The notes: generated from the letters alone by a model not told the origin. A stretch of 64,000 nt of DNA from CAVYXK01 sp963708245 (GCA_963708245.1 OY970201.1:5270001-5334000), one strand, 5' to 3'; positions 49,906-60,045 are shown, numbered from the stretch's first letter. Program-made: numbers and translations.

Positions 49906-50165
49906 GCAGCAGCCTCCACCCGCTACGGCCGGCGATCATGTTGCGTCCCCGACTGATTAAAATCCGTTTGGGAGATGATTCGGTGTAGCGTCTGCGCCCT
50001 CCGCGTGGTTAGACTTTCTTAAGACAAACGCGGGCCGCAGAAGCGCCGGGCGGTTACCAGCCCGTTTCGGGAAACAATCCGGCAACATGGCAAAAATTGG
50101 GGGTGGCGCACTCAGGGCGGTCTGCGCTACAAGATTCCCGGCAACCTGAGCCGAGACCATCCACG
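49906..50165. other. 260-base intergenic stretch
   Basis: No convincing gene. AT-richer sequence near 49960-50030 (CTGATTAAAATCC; GACTTTCTTAAGACAAAC) may include promoter elements for the following small lipoprotein gene. Confidence 0.3.
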
Positions 50166-50360
50166 ATGCGTTTTATTGCCGTTCTGCTGACGGTACTCTG
50201 CCTCGGCGCGTGCAGCACGGTGCAGAGCGGTTCCGAGCAGGGCTTTGTCGATCAGGCCGGCTGGGAGCACCAGCAGGCGATCCTTGATGCCGATGCGATC
50301 CTCCAAGGGATGAACCAGGCCCGCGCTCAGAACGAGCGACTGGCGAAGCAGGCGCCGTAG
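50166..50360 (+). CDS. Small lipoprotein
   Basis: A 64-residue protein with a signal sequence and lipobox (RFIAVLLTVLCLGAC), the lipidated cysteine following at LGAC. The mature part is charged and helical (DADAILQGMNQARAQNERLA). It ends just before the convergent acyl carrier protein gene. Function unknown. Confidence 0.65.
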   Translation: MRFIAVLLTVLCLGACSTVQSGSEQGFVDQAGWEHQQAILDADAILQGMNQARAQNERLAKQAP

Positions 50361-50395
50361 CAAGCCAACATTGCGAACCAAATTATCGGGCTGGA

Positions 50396-50641
50396 TCAGC
50401 CCGGCAGCTTTGCCGCCACCACCCGGACCAGATCGCCGACCGACTGCAAGCTGTCCAATTCGCGCGTCGTCAACCGAATGGCGAAACGTTCCTCGACCGC
50501 CATGACGACCTCGATCTGCTTGAACGAATCCCAACCTGCGACGTCGCTCGCGGTGAGCTCCGGATGCAGCGGAACTTCGCGTTGGAACACGTCCTGGAAG
50601 ATCTCGGCCAGCGCCTGGTAGATCTCTGATTCCGTCGGCAT
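50396..50641 (-). CDS. Acyl carrier protein (FkbH-associated)
   Basis: An 81-residue carrier protein. The phosphopantetheine attachment site reads GWDSFKQIEVV, with Phe replacing the usual Leu after the modified Ser, as often in carrier proteins that hold glyceryl units. The start at 50641 lies five bases after the FkbH gene end, so the two are co-transcribed. It probably receives a three-carbon unit from FkbH rather than a fatty acyl chain. Confidence 0.85.
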   Translation of the reverse strand: MPTESEIYQALAEIFQDVFQREVPLHPELTASDVAGWDSFKQIEVVMAVEERFAIRLTTRELDSLQSVGDLVRVVAAKLPG

Positions 50642-50645
50642 CGCC

Positions 50646-52547
50646 TCAGCGTTCCTCGAGATGGATGAAACTGGGCCCCGGGACAAAGCTGTGCAAATCC
50701 AGCGCCGCGCGGCTTCCGCCCGCCGGCGTCGTCTCCATCACCGTGAAGCCCAACTTCGCGTAATGATCCTTCACCATGCCATTCTTCTTCGTCGGGATAT
50801 ATTCGCCGATCAGCCGACTCGCGCCGAGCAGCCGGGCCTGCCGGGCGATCAGATCAAGCGTCGCTTCCTCGACCTGCCGGCCGAGCACCCGGCAGCTCAT
50901 CAGCCAAGTGTCGATTTCCAGGTCGCGCTCCCCCGCCTTGCGACCGATCACGATGGCGATCACCCCGTTATCGCCAAATCGGTCGATCAGGCGGAGCTGT
51001 AGGCCGAAGGCAGCGGGATCGTCCATCACCGCCATCACCTCGGCTTCGGTATAGCGGCGCGTGGTCAGGTTGAACTGGTTCGACTTGTTAATAAGCTGTG
51101 CCGTGCGAGCAAGCCCGATGCGGTCGAACCGTCGCCACACGAGCCGCATCTCCAGACCGCGCAGATAGCCTTCAAGGTCGGTGGCCGAACGGCGCAGCGC
51201 ATCGCGCGCGCGATTGCCGTGATACTGCGCAGTGCGCTCGCGGTCTTCATTGGTGATGGCGAGCGCCTCGAAATACCCGGCATCGGCAATGGCGGCGATG
51301 AAACCCACGGGGTCCTCGCCTACCTCCGGCACCGCGACCATTGGCAGCTCGCGGCGGACCAGGTTGCGCTCGAATGGGTTGTCATCGACGAACACCAGGG
51401 CGTCGAGCCCGATGTTCAGCTCGGCGGCGATAGCGCGGATATTGGCCGGCTTGTCACCCCAGTTGATGGCGAAGGCAGCAATGTCGCTCCGCTTCAGCAC
51501 CATCTCGGGATGCTGCTCGAACGGCTCGAGCGCGTTCGCCTCGTCATTCTTCGAGCACACTGCGAGGATCACGCCGCGCCGCGCCAGCTCCCGGCAGTGG
51601 TGCTGAAACGCCAAATAGGCCTCGCCCGCGGCGCTGCCTTGGCCGATCACGATGCCCTCCAGCCCCTCGTCGCCGACCACGCCGCCCCAGAGCGTGTTGT
51701 CAAGGTCGAGCACCAGGCACTTGGCCGAGCGGCCCTGGTAGGCGGCGAGCAGGCGCGCCGCCAGATCGCCGTAGAGCGGGGCCGCTGCCGGCGTAACCTC
51801 CTGCTTGGCGTGGTGCCAGAAGGCGGGGTTGTGCCAAGCCGCCAGCCCGTCGCGCGCGGCGCGCTCATCGAGCGCCAGCAGATCGACGCCGGCTTCGTCC
51901 GCCATCGGCCGCAGCAGGGCGTTCAGCCGGGAAATGAGGGCCGCGGGCGAGCCCGCCAGCCGATGCTCGTTGGCCCCGAGCAGCGGCGGATGGACGGGCA
52001 GGGCGGTCTGCTGGATCACCTTGCAGCCGAACACCTCGCGAGCCACGCGCCAGATCTCGCGGATATGCGCAGTGATGTCGTCGAGCGCCGCAGCGGCGCC
52101 TTCGGCATCCAGCCCGGCATCGATCCCCGCCGCCAAATGGTGCGCATCGAGGGACACAAGCACTGTGCTGGGGCGGAACGCGTGCAGGGCCGAGCCCGGG
52201 TCGGTCAGCTCCTGCCAATACTGACCGAACTCATTCTCGTAAGTGCTGATCCAGATACCCCGCCGCAGCCCGCCGACCCGGATTGCGGGTGCCAGATGCC
52301 CCATGCTGGCGGAGCCGAGCAGGGCCAGGCGCTCGGGGCGAGTGGCTAGGCCTGGCGGCTCCGCGGGCAGCGCGCGACGAATCGCCTGGTCGAGGTTGTT
52401 GGTGAGAACGAACGACAGATCGGCATTGGCCAGCGCGACGGCCGCAGCCCAGGCCGTCTGCGGATCTGGGGATGGATCGGTGCCGAGGGCACGCACGCGC
52501 GCACGCCAGTCATCGGGAATGGGGGGAAGCCAGTGCAGAGCAGTCAT
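50646..52547 (-). CDS. FkbH-like HAD-family glyceryl transferase
   Basis: A protein of 633 residues. An N-terminal SGNH-like region (ALLGSASMGHLAPAIRVGG) is followed by the HAD domain near residue 280 (CLVLDLDNTLWGGVVGDEG) and VFVDDNPFERNLVRRELP, then a GNAT-like C-terminal domain (IDTWLMSCRVLGRQVEEATL, LIGEYIPTKKNGMVKDHYAKLGF). FkbH proteins take 1,3-bisphosphoglycerate and load a glyceryl unit on an acyl carrier protein; the carrier is encoded immediately downstream. The group may make a surface or secondary-metabolite component. Confidence 0.88.
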   Translation of the reverse strand: MTALHWLPPIPDDWRARVRALGTDPSPDPQTAWAAAVALANADLSFVLTNNLDQAIRRALPAEPPGLATRPERLALLGSASMGHLAPAIRVGGLRRGIWISTYENEFGQYWQELTDPGSALHAFRPSTVLVSLDAHHLAAGIDAGLDAEGAAAALDDITAHIREIWRVAREVFGCKVIQQTALPVHPPLLGANEHRLAGSPAALISRLNALLRPMADEAGVDLLALDERAARDGLAAWHNPAFWHHAKQEVTPAAAPLYGDLAARLLAAYQGRSAKCLVLDLDNTLWGGVVGDEGLEGIVIGQGSAAGEAYLAFQHHCRELARRGVILAVCSKNDEANALEPFEQHPEMVLKRSDIAAFAINWGDKPANIRAIAAELNIGLDALVFVDDNPFERNLVRRELPMVAVPEVGEDPVGFIAAIADAGYFEALAITNEDRERTAQYHGNRARDALRRSATDLEGYLRGLEMRLVWRRFDRIGLARTAQLINKSNQFNLTTRRYTEAEVMAVMDDPAAFGLQLRLIDRFGDNGVIAIVIGRKAGERDLEIDTWLMSCRVLGRQVEEATLDLIARQARLLGASRLIGEYIPTKKNGMVKDHYAKLGFTVMETTPAGGSRAALDLHSFVPGPSFIHLEER

Positions 52548-52699
52548 GGCCAAGATCTATGTTGCACCGCCAACCTGACCGATTTCGTCACCCGAAGTCG
52601 AGGGCGAAAGACGCGGCCGGCGCACTCGGCAACAGTTCACAGTCATGTCGCATTCGCGTATCAAGTCGCTGAGGGAATCTAAGGTGGGACGGTCCACGT

Positions 52700-54112
52700 A
52701 TGCTGACTGGATACGTTGACCGCATTTCGCACAGCGTGATCGACGGCTGGGCGGCTGACAAGGAACGGCCGGACGAGACGGTCGAGGTGTCGGTCTTCGT
52801 CGATGGCTACAAGCGGGCTCAACTCGCGTGCGATTTGCTGCGGCCTGACCTGCGGGAAACCGGCGTCTGGGGCGATGGCCGGCACGGCTTCCGCTTCAAC
52901 TTTCCCGCCGCACTAGAGCCAGACGCGACGCATCATGTCTCGGTCCAGTTCACCGCGACCGGCCGGCCGCTCGAGATGGGCGAAGTGACGCTGAGCTCGG
53001 ACGGCACCACGAGCAATCTTCCGATTCGGAACGGAAACGAAACCAAGGAGATGCTCCGGCTGCCGTCGCCGACCACGCCTCGGGAAACCTTCCGGCTGTT
53101 TCCGTTCTACGATCGGACCTATGGCCTGACGGATCTGCTCGCCCGGGCAGATTTTACCGCCCGTCAGCCGCGCGACATCCGTTATGCAGCATTCGGTGCA
53201 CTTCCGGTCGCCGCCAGTCGCGGCGATGAGTTCGCTGATACCTACGCTGCGCGGGATCACCTGAACGAGCTCCTGATGTCGGATGCGTTCCAGCAGGAGC
53301 TCGTGACACTGTTGCTGAACGCCTTCCCCGAGAAGCGGCGGCTTCTGTTCGTCCACATCCCCAAATGCGCCGGCAGCGACCTGTCGCGTCACTTGATGAC
53401 GCGCTATCCGTCGGTGGACCAGCGTTTGATGGAGCAGCGCTGGACGTCCAAGGATGCGCTGTTTGCGGCGTTGCGTGATCTGCTATCGGCGCTGCCGCTG
53501 TTCGACAGCATCTTCGTGCGCGGTCATATCCGGCTCGACTGGTATCTTGATCGCGACTTGGCGCGTCCGATCGACCGGCCGTTCACCATCATGCGCCACC
53601 CCGTCGAGATCGCGGTGTCGCAAACCAATTATGTAATGATGCGGATCGCCGAGGACAGAGAATCCGGCAAGGTCGGTCCGGATACGCAAGAGTGGCTCGA
53701 GCTTTTGGGATTTGTGGAAATCCCGCCATGGCCGCTCGCCGACTTGGCCGAGTATGTGTGCCGCAAGACGCTACGCACGCGCGAGATCGTGATCGCCAAT
53801 CCGCTCTGCCACTGGCTGGGCGGCAGCGATGCAGCGACCGTGCTGGACCAGCTGGCGGCAAGCGGTGCGGAGGTGACGGAGACCAGCCGCTACAACCGAT
53901 GGCTGCGCGAGACCTGGGGGATCGAGAGCACTACGCGCTTCAATGAGTCTCGCAAATTCATCAACCTACATGCGCTGGACCGTGGGGAGCTCGACTACCT
54001 AAACGAGATTTCCGGCGAGGACGCCAAGCTGTTTGAGTTGGTGCAGCAACGGCTCGCCGGGCTCGGCACGAGCTGGCTCTCTGGTAGCCAGCTCCGCCCG
54101 GCAAAAGGTTGA
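52700..54112 (+). CDS. Sulfotransferase-like protein with N-terminal beta domain
   Basis: A 470-residue protein. Residues 1-100 form a beta domain (GYVDRISHSVIDGWAADKER, HGFRFNFPAALEPDA) known from Acetobacteraceae glycan enzymes. Residues from about 215 hold the PAPS-binding 5' loop (LLFVHIPKCAGSDLSRHLM) and DRPFTIMRHPVEIAVSQTNY as the 3'-phosphate block, as in sulfotransferases. It is divergent from the FkbH gene across a 152-base spacer. The likely product is a sulfated surface glycan or lipid; the acceptor is unknown. Confidence 0.7.
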   Translation: MLTGYVDRISHSVIDGWAADKERPDETVEVSVFVDGYKRAQLACDLLRPDLRETGVWGDGRHGFRFNFPAALEPDATHHVSVQFTATGRPLEMGEVTLSSDGTTSNLPIRNGNETKEMLRLPSPTTPRETFRLFPFYDRTYGLTDLLARADFTARQPRDIRYAAFGALPVAASRGDEFADTYAARDHLNELLMSDAFQQELVTLLLNAFPEKRRLLFVHIPKCAGSDLSRHLMTRYPSVDQRLMEQRWTSKDALFAALRDLLSALPLFDSIFVRGHIRLDWYLDRDLARPIDRPFTIMRHPVEIAVSQTNYVMMRIAEDRESGKVGPDTQEWLELLGFVEIPPWPLADLAEYVCRKTLRTREIVIANPLCHWLGGSDAATVLDQLAASGAEVTETSRYNRWLRETWGIESTTRFNESRKFINLHALDRGELDYLNEISGEDAKLFELVQQRLAGLGTSWLSGSQLRPAKG

Positions 54113-54163
54113 GCCTGCGGCTCCGACTGGGCTATCCCTCGCCGCGCAGCAAGGAGCGGCGTC

Positions 54164-55312
54164 TTGTCGAGCGAGCTGGTTCTGAGCCTTCGTTTCGGTC
54201 GGAATAGCGGGGATGCCAATTATCTCGGTCCCGGCTGGTCGGCCGACGAGGACGGCTATCGGTGGATGACCGGCGACCGCAGCGAGCTGTGGCTCGAATA
54301 CCCCGGATCCGGCAACTATCTGTTGGAACTCGAGCTGGCGCCGTTTGTGCATCCGCCGGTGCTACCGGTGCAACGGCTGGCGGTGTCGGTGCGCGGGACG
54401 GTGATTGGGCGCTCTGTGCTGTCGCGGCTGAGCACGCTCGGCTATCGGATTCCGGCCGATCTGCTGGCTGGCAAGGGGCCGATTCAACTCGGCTTCGAGC
54501 ACCCGGACGCGGCTCGTCCGGTCGATCTGACCGACCACAGTGACGACCGCCAGCTTGCGCTATCGGTGCGGCGGCTCGGCCTTTACCGCATCTTCGGCGA
54601 TATGTCGCCGCGGCGCCTGGACGGCGGCACGGGCGTGGCGGCTGCCGAAATCGGCGGGCTGATCGGCGTTCCCGCGTTACAGTTCACGCTGGGCTTCGAG
54701 AGCCTGGGTGACAATTGCGAGTTCGGCCTCGTACAGCGGCGCTGCGGCGCAGAGCCGCTCGGGCTGCTGCGATTCTCAAACATTGCACTTGACCCGCTGC
54801 TGCGCGGACTGATGGCAGAATTCGGCGGGCTCGGGGCGCGGAAGAGCCTGGAGCTTACCCTATCGGAGGGCGAGCGGCGGGAATACGTGCTGCACGATAA
54901 GCGCTATGCGCTGACCTTCCACACTTTTCACTACGAGGACGAGGCCGATGCGGCAGAGCTGATGAGGAAGCAGATCGCGCGGCTGCAACTGCTGCGGCGC
55001 AAGTTCCTCGAGGATCTGCGAGACGGTGAGAAAATCTTTGTCTGCAAACGCAACGAGACGTTGCTGGAGCAGGATGTGTTGCCGCTGCACGCGGCGCTGA
55101 ACAGGTTCGCGCCGAACACACTGTTGTACGTGGTGCCGGCCGACGGGACGGTACCGCCGGGCACGGTGGAGCAACTGATGCCGGGCCTGCTCAGGGGGAC
55201 TATCGATCGTTTTGCGCCGCCCGAGAATGCCCACGATCTGTCGCTGGAGTGCTGGCTGGCGTTGTGCGTCAATGCCTACCGGCTAGTGCGCGAGACGTCC
55301 GCAGCTAAATGA
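54164..55312 (+). CDS. Beta-domain protein with papain-like (DUF1796-like) motif
   Basis: A 382-residue protein read from TTG 54164, chosen because AAGGAGCGG lies eight bases upstream. The N-terminal 150 residues are a beta-sandwich (LSLRFGRNSGDANYLGPGWSADEDG) of the same broad type as the start of glycan enzymes. The C-terminal part begins FTLGFESLGDNCEFGLVQRR, where SLGxNC recalls DUF1796-type papain-like proteins, with an adjacent HDLSLECWL block. It follows the sulfotransferase gene and probably works with it. Function is unproven. Confidence 0.5.
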   Translation: MSSELVLSLRFGRNSGDANYLGPGWSADEDGYRWMTGDRSELWLEYPGSGNYLLELELAPFVHPPVLPVQRLAVSVRGTVIGRSVLSRLSTLGYRIPADLLAGKGPIQLGFEHPDAARPVDLTDHSDDRQLALSVRRLGLYRIFGDMSPRRLDGGTGVAAAEIGGLIGVPALQFTLGFESLGDNCEFGLVQRRCGAEPLGLLRFSNIALDPLLRGLMAEFGGLGARKSLELTLSEGERREYVLHDKRYALTFHTFHYEDEADAAELMRKQIARLQLLRRKFLEDLRDGEKIFVCKRNETLLEQDVLPLHAALNRFAPNTLLYVVPADGTVPPGTVEQLMPGLLRGTIDRFAPPENAHDLSLECWLALCVNAYRLVRETSAAK

Positions 55313-55433
55313 TCGAACATAGCCGCGGACGAACTGCTGCAGCGATTACACGCCGTCATGCCGGGGGCCGTATAATCTACAATATCGTCTCAAAGTTCTC
55401 AGTTCCCCTGGCAGGTGTGGATCGCGCGCCGCC

Positions 55434-57269
55434 CTATCCCAGCCCTGCCGCCATCAGCCCCGTCACCCGCCGCGCAAACCCCGCCGGGTCCTTTGGCAAC
55501 TCGCCCTCCTGCACACGCGCCAGATCAAACAGCGTCGCCGCCGCCTGCTCGATCAGCGCTTTGTCCTCGACCCGCTTGCCCAACGCCTCGATAACCGCGT
55601 GCCGCGGATTCACTTCCAGCACCGGAGGCGCTTGCAGCCCGGCACGCCCAGCCCGGCGCATCAGGCGCTGCAATTGCAGATCCGGCCCCTTCCCGCCTGC
55701 CGACAGCACGACTGCGCTATCGGTCAGCCGCGCGGTCGCCCGCACCTCCGACACCTCATCTCCCAGCGCCGATTTCAACGCAGCCGTCAGGACGGAAATA
55801 TCCGGGAGATCGGCCCCCTTGCCGAGATCGGCGGAAGCCTGCGTCACGCTGACCAGCCGCTTGTTCTCAAACGTGCTTAGTCGATCCGGCCAGAAGGCAT
55901 CGATCGAGTTTGCCAGCAGCAGTACTTCTTTCCCCTGCGCCCGGAATCCCTCCAGCTGCGGTGACCCGCGAAGCGCCTCTATATCGTCGCCAAGCAGGTA
56001 ATAGATCTCGTCCTGGCCTGGCTGCACGCGGTTCACGTAATCGGGTAGCGACGTCCACGCGTCCTGCTTGGACGAGCGGAACCGCAGCAGTGGTGCGATC
56101 TCTCCCCGATGCTCGGTGTCTTCCCAGATCCCCTCCTTCAGAACCGGGCCGAAATTCTCCCAGAACTTCGCGTAGTCCTGCTCCTCTTTCGCCTTGGTCT
56201 TCAGCTCTGCCAGCACCCGCCCGACCAGCGCCTTGCGGATGCGCCCCAGTACCGGCGTGCTCTGCAGCATCTCGCGCGACACGTTCAGCGGCAGGTCCTC
56301 AGTATCGACCACGCCCTGCACGAAACGCAGCCAGGGAGGAAGTAACTCTGCTTTGTCAGAGATGAACATTCGTCGGACGTGCAGTCGTACGTGTGACTCG
56401 CGGTCGTTCTCCAGGATGTCGAACGGCCGCGTGCCAGGGATGAACAGCAGGGCCCAGAAATCCAGCGTACCCTCGGCCCGCCAGTGCAGCGTCGCCCAGG
56501 GCGTGTCGAAGATATGCCCGAGATGCCGATAGAACTCGTTATACGACTGTTCCGATACCTCGGACTTCGGCTTGCGCCAAAGCGCTGTGCCCTCGTTGGC
56601 CGGTTGGTCCTTGCCGTCACGGGCGATGGCGATCGGCAAGGTGATGTGGTCGGCCCATTTGCGTACAATCGCCTCCAGCCGCATCGGTTCCAGGAAGTCC
56701 GTCGCATCCGCCTTCACGTGCAGCAGCACGTCGGTGCCCGGTCGCTCGCGCGTGGCCGGTGTCACGGCGAACAATTCTCCGCCCTCCGAGGACCAGGTGA
56801 ACGCCTCCTCCGATCCCGCTTTCCGCGAGGTCACCTCGACCCGGTCGGCGACCATAAACGACGAGTAGAACCCCACTCCAAACTGGCCGATCAGGCTTGG
56901 TCGGTCCTCTGGCTTGGCCGTCGCCAGCGCCTTGGCGAAGGCGCTCGTGCCGGAGCGGGCGATGGTGCCGAGATTGTCGATCAGCTCCTGCCGGCTCATG
57001 CCGATCCCATCATCGGCGATCAGCAGTGTCCGCCCGCCTTTGTCCGGGACGATGCGAACTTTGGCATCGGGCGGCGGCGACAAGGTCGCATCGGTGAGTG
57101 ACTCGAACCGCCGCCGATCCATTGCGTCGGCCGCGTTGGCGACCAGCTCGCGCAGGAAAATCTCGCGCTCGGAATAGAGCGAGTGGACCACTAAGTCGAG
57201 CAGCCGCCCGACCTCCGCCCCAAAAGCGTGGGTTTCCGCCTGCTCTGCTTCGACCGTCGTGTCCGCCAT
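55434..57269 (-). CDS. htpG: Chaperone HtpG (bacterial Hsp90)
   Basis: A 611-residue Hsp90. The GHKL ATPase domain is complete: REIFLRELVANAADAMDR, LIADDGIGMSRQELIDNLGTIARSGTSAF and LIGQFGVGFYSSFMVADRVEV; the middle domain has VDTEDLPLNVSREMLQ and the C-terminal domain ends normally. The start at 57269 gives a typical TVEAEQAETHAFGAEV N-terminus. It is convergent with the preceding papain-like gene and divergent from a helicase gene. Confidence 0.95.
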   Translation of the reverse strand: MADTTVEAEQAETHAFGAEVGRLLDLVVHSLYSEREIFLRELVANAADAMDRRRFESLTDATLSPPPDAKVRIVPDKGGRTLLIADDGIGMSRQELIDNLGTIARSGTSAFAKALATAKPEDRPSLIGQFGVGFYSSFMVADRVEVTSRKAGSEEAFTWSSEGGELFAVTPATRERPGTDVLLHVKADATDFLEPMRLEAIVRKWADHITLPIAIARDGKDQPANEGTALWRKPKSEVSEQSYNEFYRHLGHIFDTPWATLHWRAEGTLDFWALLFIPGTRPFDILENDRESHVRLHVRRMFISDKAELLPPWLRFVQGVVDTEDLPLNVSREMLQSTPVLGRIRKALVGRVLAELKTKAKEEQDYAKFWENFGPVLKEGIWEDTEHRGEIAPLLRFRSSKQDAWTSLPDYVNRVQPGQDEIYYLLGDDIEALRGSPQLEGFRAQGKEVLLLANSIDAFWPDRLSTFENKRLVSVTQASADLGKGADLPDISVLTAALKSALGDEVSEVRATARLTDSAVVLSAGGKGPDLQLQRLMRRAGRAGLQAPPVLEVNPRHAVIEALGKRVEDKALIEQAAATLFDLARVQEGELPKDPAGFARRVTGLMAAGLG

Positions 57270-57340
57270 CTTCGCCCTCCCGCTTGCGGCCGGCGATATG
57301 CGTGACGAGCGCCCCAGTTTCAATCCATGTTCACCGACAA

Positions 57341-57390
57341 CTCTCCCGCACTGCAGGAGAGGTCGCCGCGCATAGCGCGGCAGGTGAGGG
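57341..57390. repeat. Dispersed 50-bp two-hairpin repeat, copy 3
   Basis: CTCTCCCGCACTGCAGGAGAGG followed by TCGCCGCGCATAGCGCGGCAGGTGAGGG. It lies in the 265-base spacer between the divergent htpG and helicase genes. Nearly the same structure as the copy at 36791-36840. Confidence 0.65.
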
Positions 57391-57534
57391 TGCGGCGGCG
57401 AGGGTCCCCATCGGTCCGTTTGGCGAACCGACCCACCGAGTGGAGCCGCGTGGAGCCCCGGGGCAAGGTCCGAAAAGCGGGAGAAGAGGGGCGTGGGCCT
57501 TGCGTTCTCCCGCGCAACTCCCAAACATCCCGGC

Positions 57535-60039
57535 ATGTCCGGCTTCGACCCGCGGATTCGGGCCGTTCTCGGCCCCACCAACACCGGCAAGACCCATCTC
57601 GCCATCGAGCGGCTACTGGGGCACTCGTCGGCGATCATTGGCTTCCCGCTCCGCCTGCTGGCCCGCGAGAATTACGATCGCATGGTGGCCCGCAAGGGCG
57701 CCCGCCACGTCGCGCTGATCACCGGCGAGGAGAAGATCGTCCCGCCCGAGGCGCGCTGGTTCTCCTGCACCGTGGAGGCGATGCCGCTCGACCGCGATGT
57801 CGAATATGTGGCGGTGGACGAGATCCAGCTCTGCGCCGACCCCGACCGCGGCCATGTCTTTACCGACCGGCTGCTGCACGCGCGTGGCTTGGTGGAGACG
57901 ATGTTCCTCGGCGCTGAGACGATCCGTCCGCTGTTGGCCCGCTTGGCGCCGCAGGCCGAGATTGAGACCCGCCCGCGGATGTCCCAGCTTGGCTATGCCG
58001 GACCGATCAAGCTGTCGAAGTTGCCGCCGCGCAGCGCCGTGGTCGCGTTCAGTGCGGCCGAAGTCTATGCCATTGCTGAGCTTATCCGCCGCCGCCGCGG
58101 CGGCTGCGCGGTCGTTATGGGCCGGCTGAGCCCGCGGACGCGTAACGCCCAGGTGGCGCTCTATCAGGACAAGGAGGTCGATTTTCTGGTCGCCACCGAC
58201 GCGATCGGCATGGGCCTCAACATGGACGTCGATCACGTCGCCTTTGCCGGTACGTCCAAGCATGACGGCCACCGACTGCGCCGTCTGACCTCAGCCGAGC
58301 TGGCGCAGATCGCCGGGCGCGCCGGGCGCGGCATGCGCGACGGCAGCTTCGGCACCACCGCCTCCTGCCCGCCGCTCCCCGATGAGATCATCGAGCAGGT
58401 GGAGGCGCATAGTTTCGAGCCGCTCGACTGCCTCGCCTGGCGCAACAGTGCGCTCGACTTCCGCGACCCCGATTCGTTGCTGGCGAGCCTGACGGCGCCG
58501 CCACCCGGGCCGGGCTTGGTGCGCGGCAACGACGCCTCGGACCTGGAGACACTGGCGGCACTCGCCCGCGAGCAGGAGGTCCGTCGGTTGGCGCAGGGTC
58601 GCGGCATGGTTCGCAAGCTGTGGGAAGCGTGCCAGATCCCCGATTTTCGCAAGCTCGCTGACGAGACTCATACCCGGCTCTGCGGCCGGGTGTTCGCCCA
58701 TGTCGCGACCGACGGGGAGCTGCCGACTGATTGGCTGGCCGGCCAGATCGCCGCGTTGGCGCGGGCGGACGGCGACCTGGATACGCTGATGCAGCGACTC
58801 GCGGGGATTCGCGTCTGGTCCTACATCGCTGCCCGGTCCGACTGGGTTAAGGACGCGCTGCACTGGCAGGACCGCGCCCGGGAAGTGGAGGACCTGCTGT
58901 CGGATGCGCTGCACGAGCGGCTGATGAGCCGTTTCGTCGATCGCCGCGCCGCACATCTGATGCGCCGACTGGAGGCAGCCGAGGGGCAGGAGCTCCTGTC
59001 CGCCGTGACCCGCTGCGGCGAGGTGGTGGTGGAAGGGCATCCCGTCGGCCATATTGGCGGCTTCGCATTCTTCCCCGATCCAGGAACCGAAGGCGAGGGG
59101 CGGAAGCTCGTGTTGCGCGCGGCCCGCCGGGCGCTGCGCGAAGAAATGCCGCGGCGCGTCGCCACTGCGGAGGTGGCCGGGGACTCGGCGTTTGCGCTGA
59201 CACAGGCGCATCGGCTGAGTTGGGATGGCCACGACATCGCGCGCCTCCGCCCGGGTGCCGCTGCCCTCTATCCCCGCGTCGAGATGTTGGACAGCGAATT
59301 TCTCGATGGCGTGCAGCGCGAGCGGCTGCGGGCGCGACTGCAGCGCTTCCTAGACGGGCGAATCGAGGCGGACCTGGCCCCCCTGTTTCTCGCCTCGGCA
59401 AAAGCGGCTGAGGACTGCACACTACGCGGCCCGCTGCACCGGCTAACCGAGGCGCTGGGCGTTCTTCCCGGATCAGTCGGGGACGGCCTGGATCCGGCTC
59501 TGCGCACCCGCCTTAAGGTGCTTGGGGTAAAGGCGGGTCGCTTCGCGCTGTTCCTGCCGGCACTGCTCAAACCCCGCGCATGCGCCATGCGGGCGTGGCT
59601 ATGGGCGCTTCAGCGGGGTATTGCTGTGCCCGTGGCCTTCCCGCCACCCGGCGCGGTGGCACTCGCGCCGCCGCCGGACTGGCCCGCCGGGTTTGCGGAG
59701 GCGCTCGGGTGGGTCAATGCTGGCCCGGTATTGCTGCGCCTCGACATCGCCGAACGGGTGGTAGCGGAGCTAGCCTGGGCCACCCGCCGACGATCAGCCG
59801 CACTGCCGGCTGGGCTCGCCAACCGGCTGTCGATCCGTCCGGAGCTGGTGCCGGCGGTGTTGCGGCGGCTCGGGTTCCGCGTCGTCCCGGGCGCAAGCCT
59901 GCCGGCCGGGCAGTACGGGCCGCCTGCCCCGCCGATGGTCGCGCCGCTACGCCGCCAAGTGCCGTCCCATGCGACGGCGCCGGAGCCCGCCCTGGGGGCG
60001 GAGGGGCCATTCGCCGCGCTGGCGGCGCTCAAACCCTGA
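57535..60039 (+). CDS. Suv3-like superfamily 2 RNA helicase
   Basis: A 834-residue helicase. Walker A is GPTNTGKTHLAIERLL, the DExH box is VDEIQLCADPDRGH, motif V is VATDAIGMGLNMDVDHV and motif VI is QIAGRAGRG, all as in mitochondrial Suv3 and its alphaproteobacterial relatives; these unwind RNA for decay. A long C-terminal domain continues past residue 450. It shares a coupled transcript with an S4-domain gene seven bases downstream. Confidence 0.85.
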   Translation: MSGFDPRIRAVLGPTNTGKTHLAIERLLGHSSAIIGFPLRLLARENYDRMVARKGARHVALITGEEKIVPPEARWFSCTVEAMPLDRDVEYVAVDEIQLCADPDRGHVFTDRLLHARGLVETMFLGAETIRPLLARLAPQAEIETRPRMSQLGYAGPIKLSKLPPRSAVVAFSAAEVYAIAELIRRRRGGCAVVMGRLSPRTRNAQVALYQDKEVDFLVATDAIGMGLNMDVDHVAFAGTSKHDGHRLRRLTSAELAQIAGRAGRGMRDGSFGTTASCPPLPDEIIEQVEAHSFEPLDCLAWRNSALDFRDPDSLLASLTAPPPGPGLVRGNDASDLETLAALAREQEVRRLAQGRGMVRKLWEACQIPDFRKLADETHTRLCGRVFAHVATDGELPTDWLAGQIAALARADGDLDTLMQRLAGIRVWSYIAARSDWVKDALHWQDRAREVEDLLSDALHERLMSRFVDRRAAHLMRRLEAAEGQELLSAVTRCGEVVVEGHPVGHIGGFAFFPDPGTEGEGRKLVLRAARRALREEMPRRVATAEVAGDSAFALTQAHRLSWDGHDIARLRPGAAALYPRVEMLDSEFLDGVQRERLRARLQRFLDGRIEADLAPLFLASAKAAEDCTLRGPLHRLTEALGVLPGSVGDGLDPALRTRLKVLGVKAGRFALFLPALLKPRACAMRAWLWALQRGIAVPVAFPPPGAVALAPPPDWPAGFAEALGWVNAGPVLLRLDIAERVVAELAWATRRRSAALPAGLANRLSIRPELVPAVLRRLGFRVVPGASLPAGQYGPPAPPMVAPLRRQVPSHATAPEPALGAEGPFAALAALKP

Positions 60040-60045
60040 CCCTGG

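Noticed and set aside
51219..52349. A 376-codon + strand frame opposite the FkbH gene
   Set aside because: It mirrors FkbH codon structure and has no recognisable domain or ribosome binding site.
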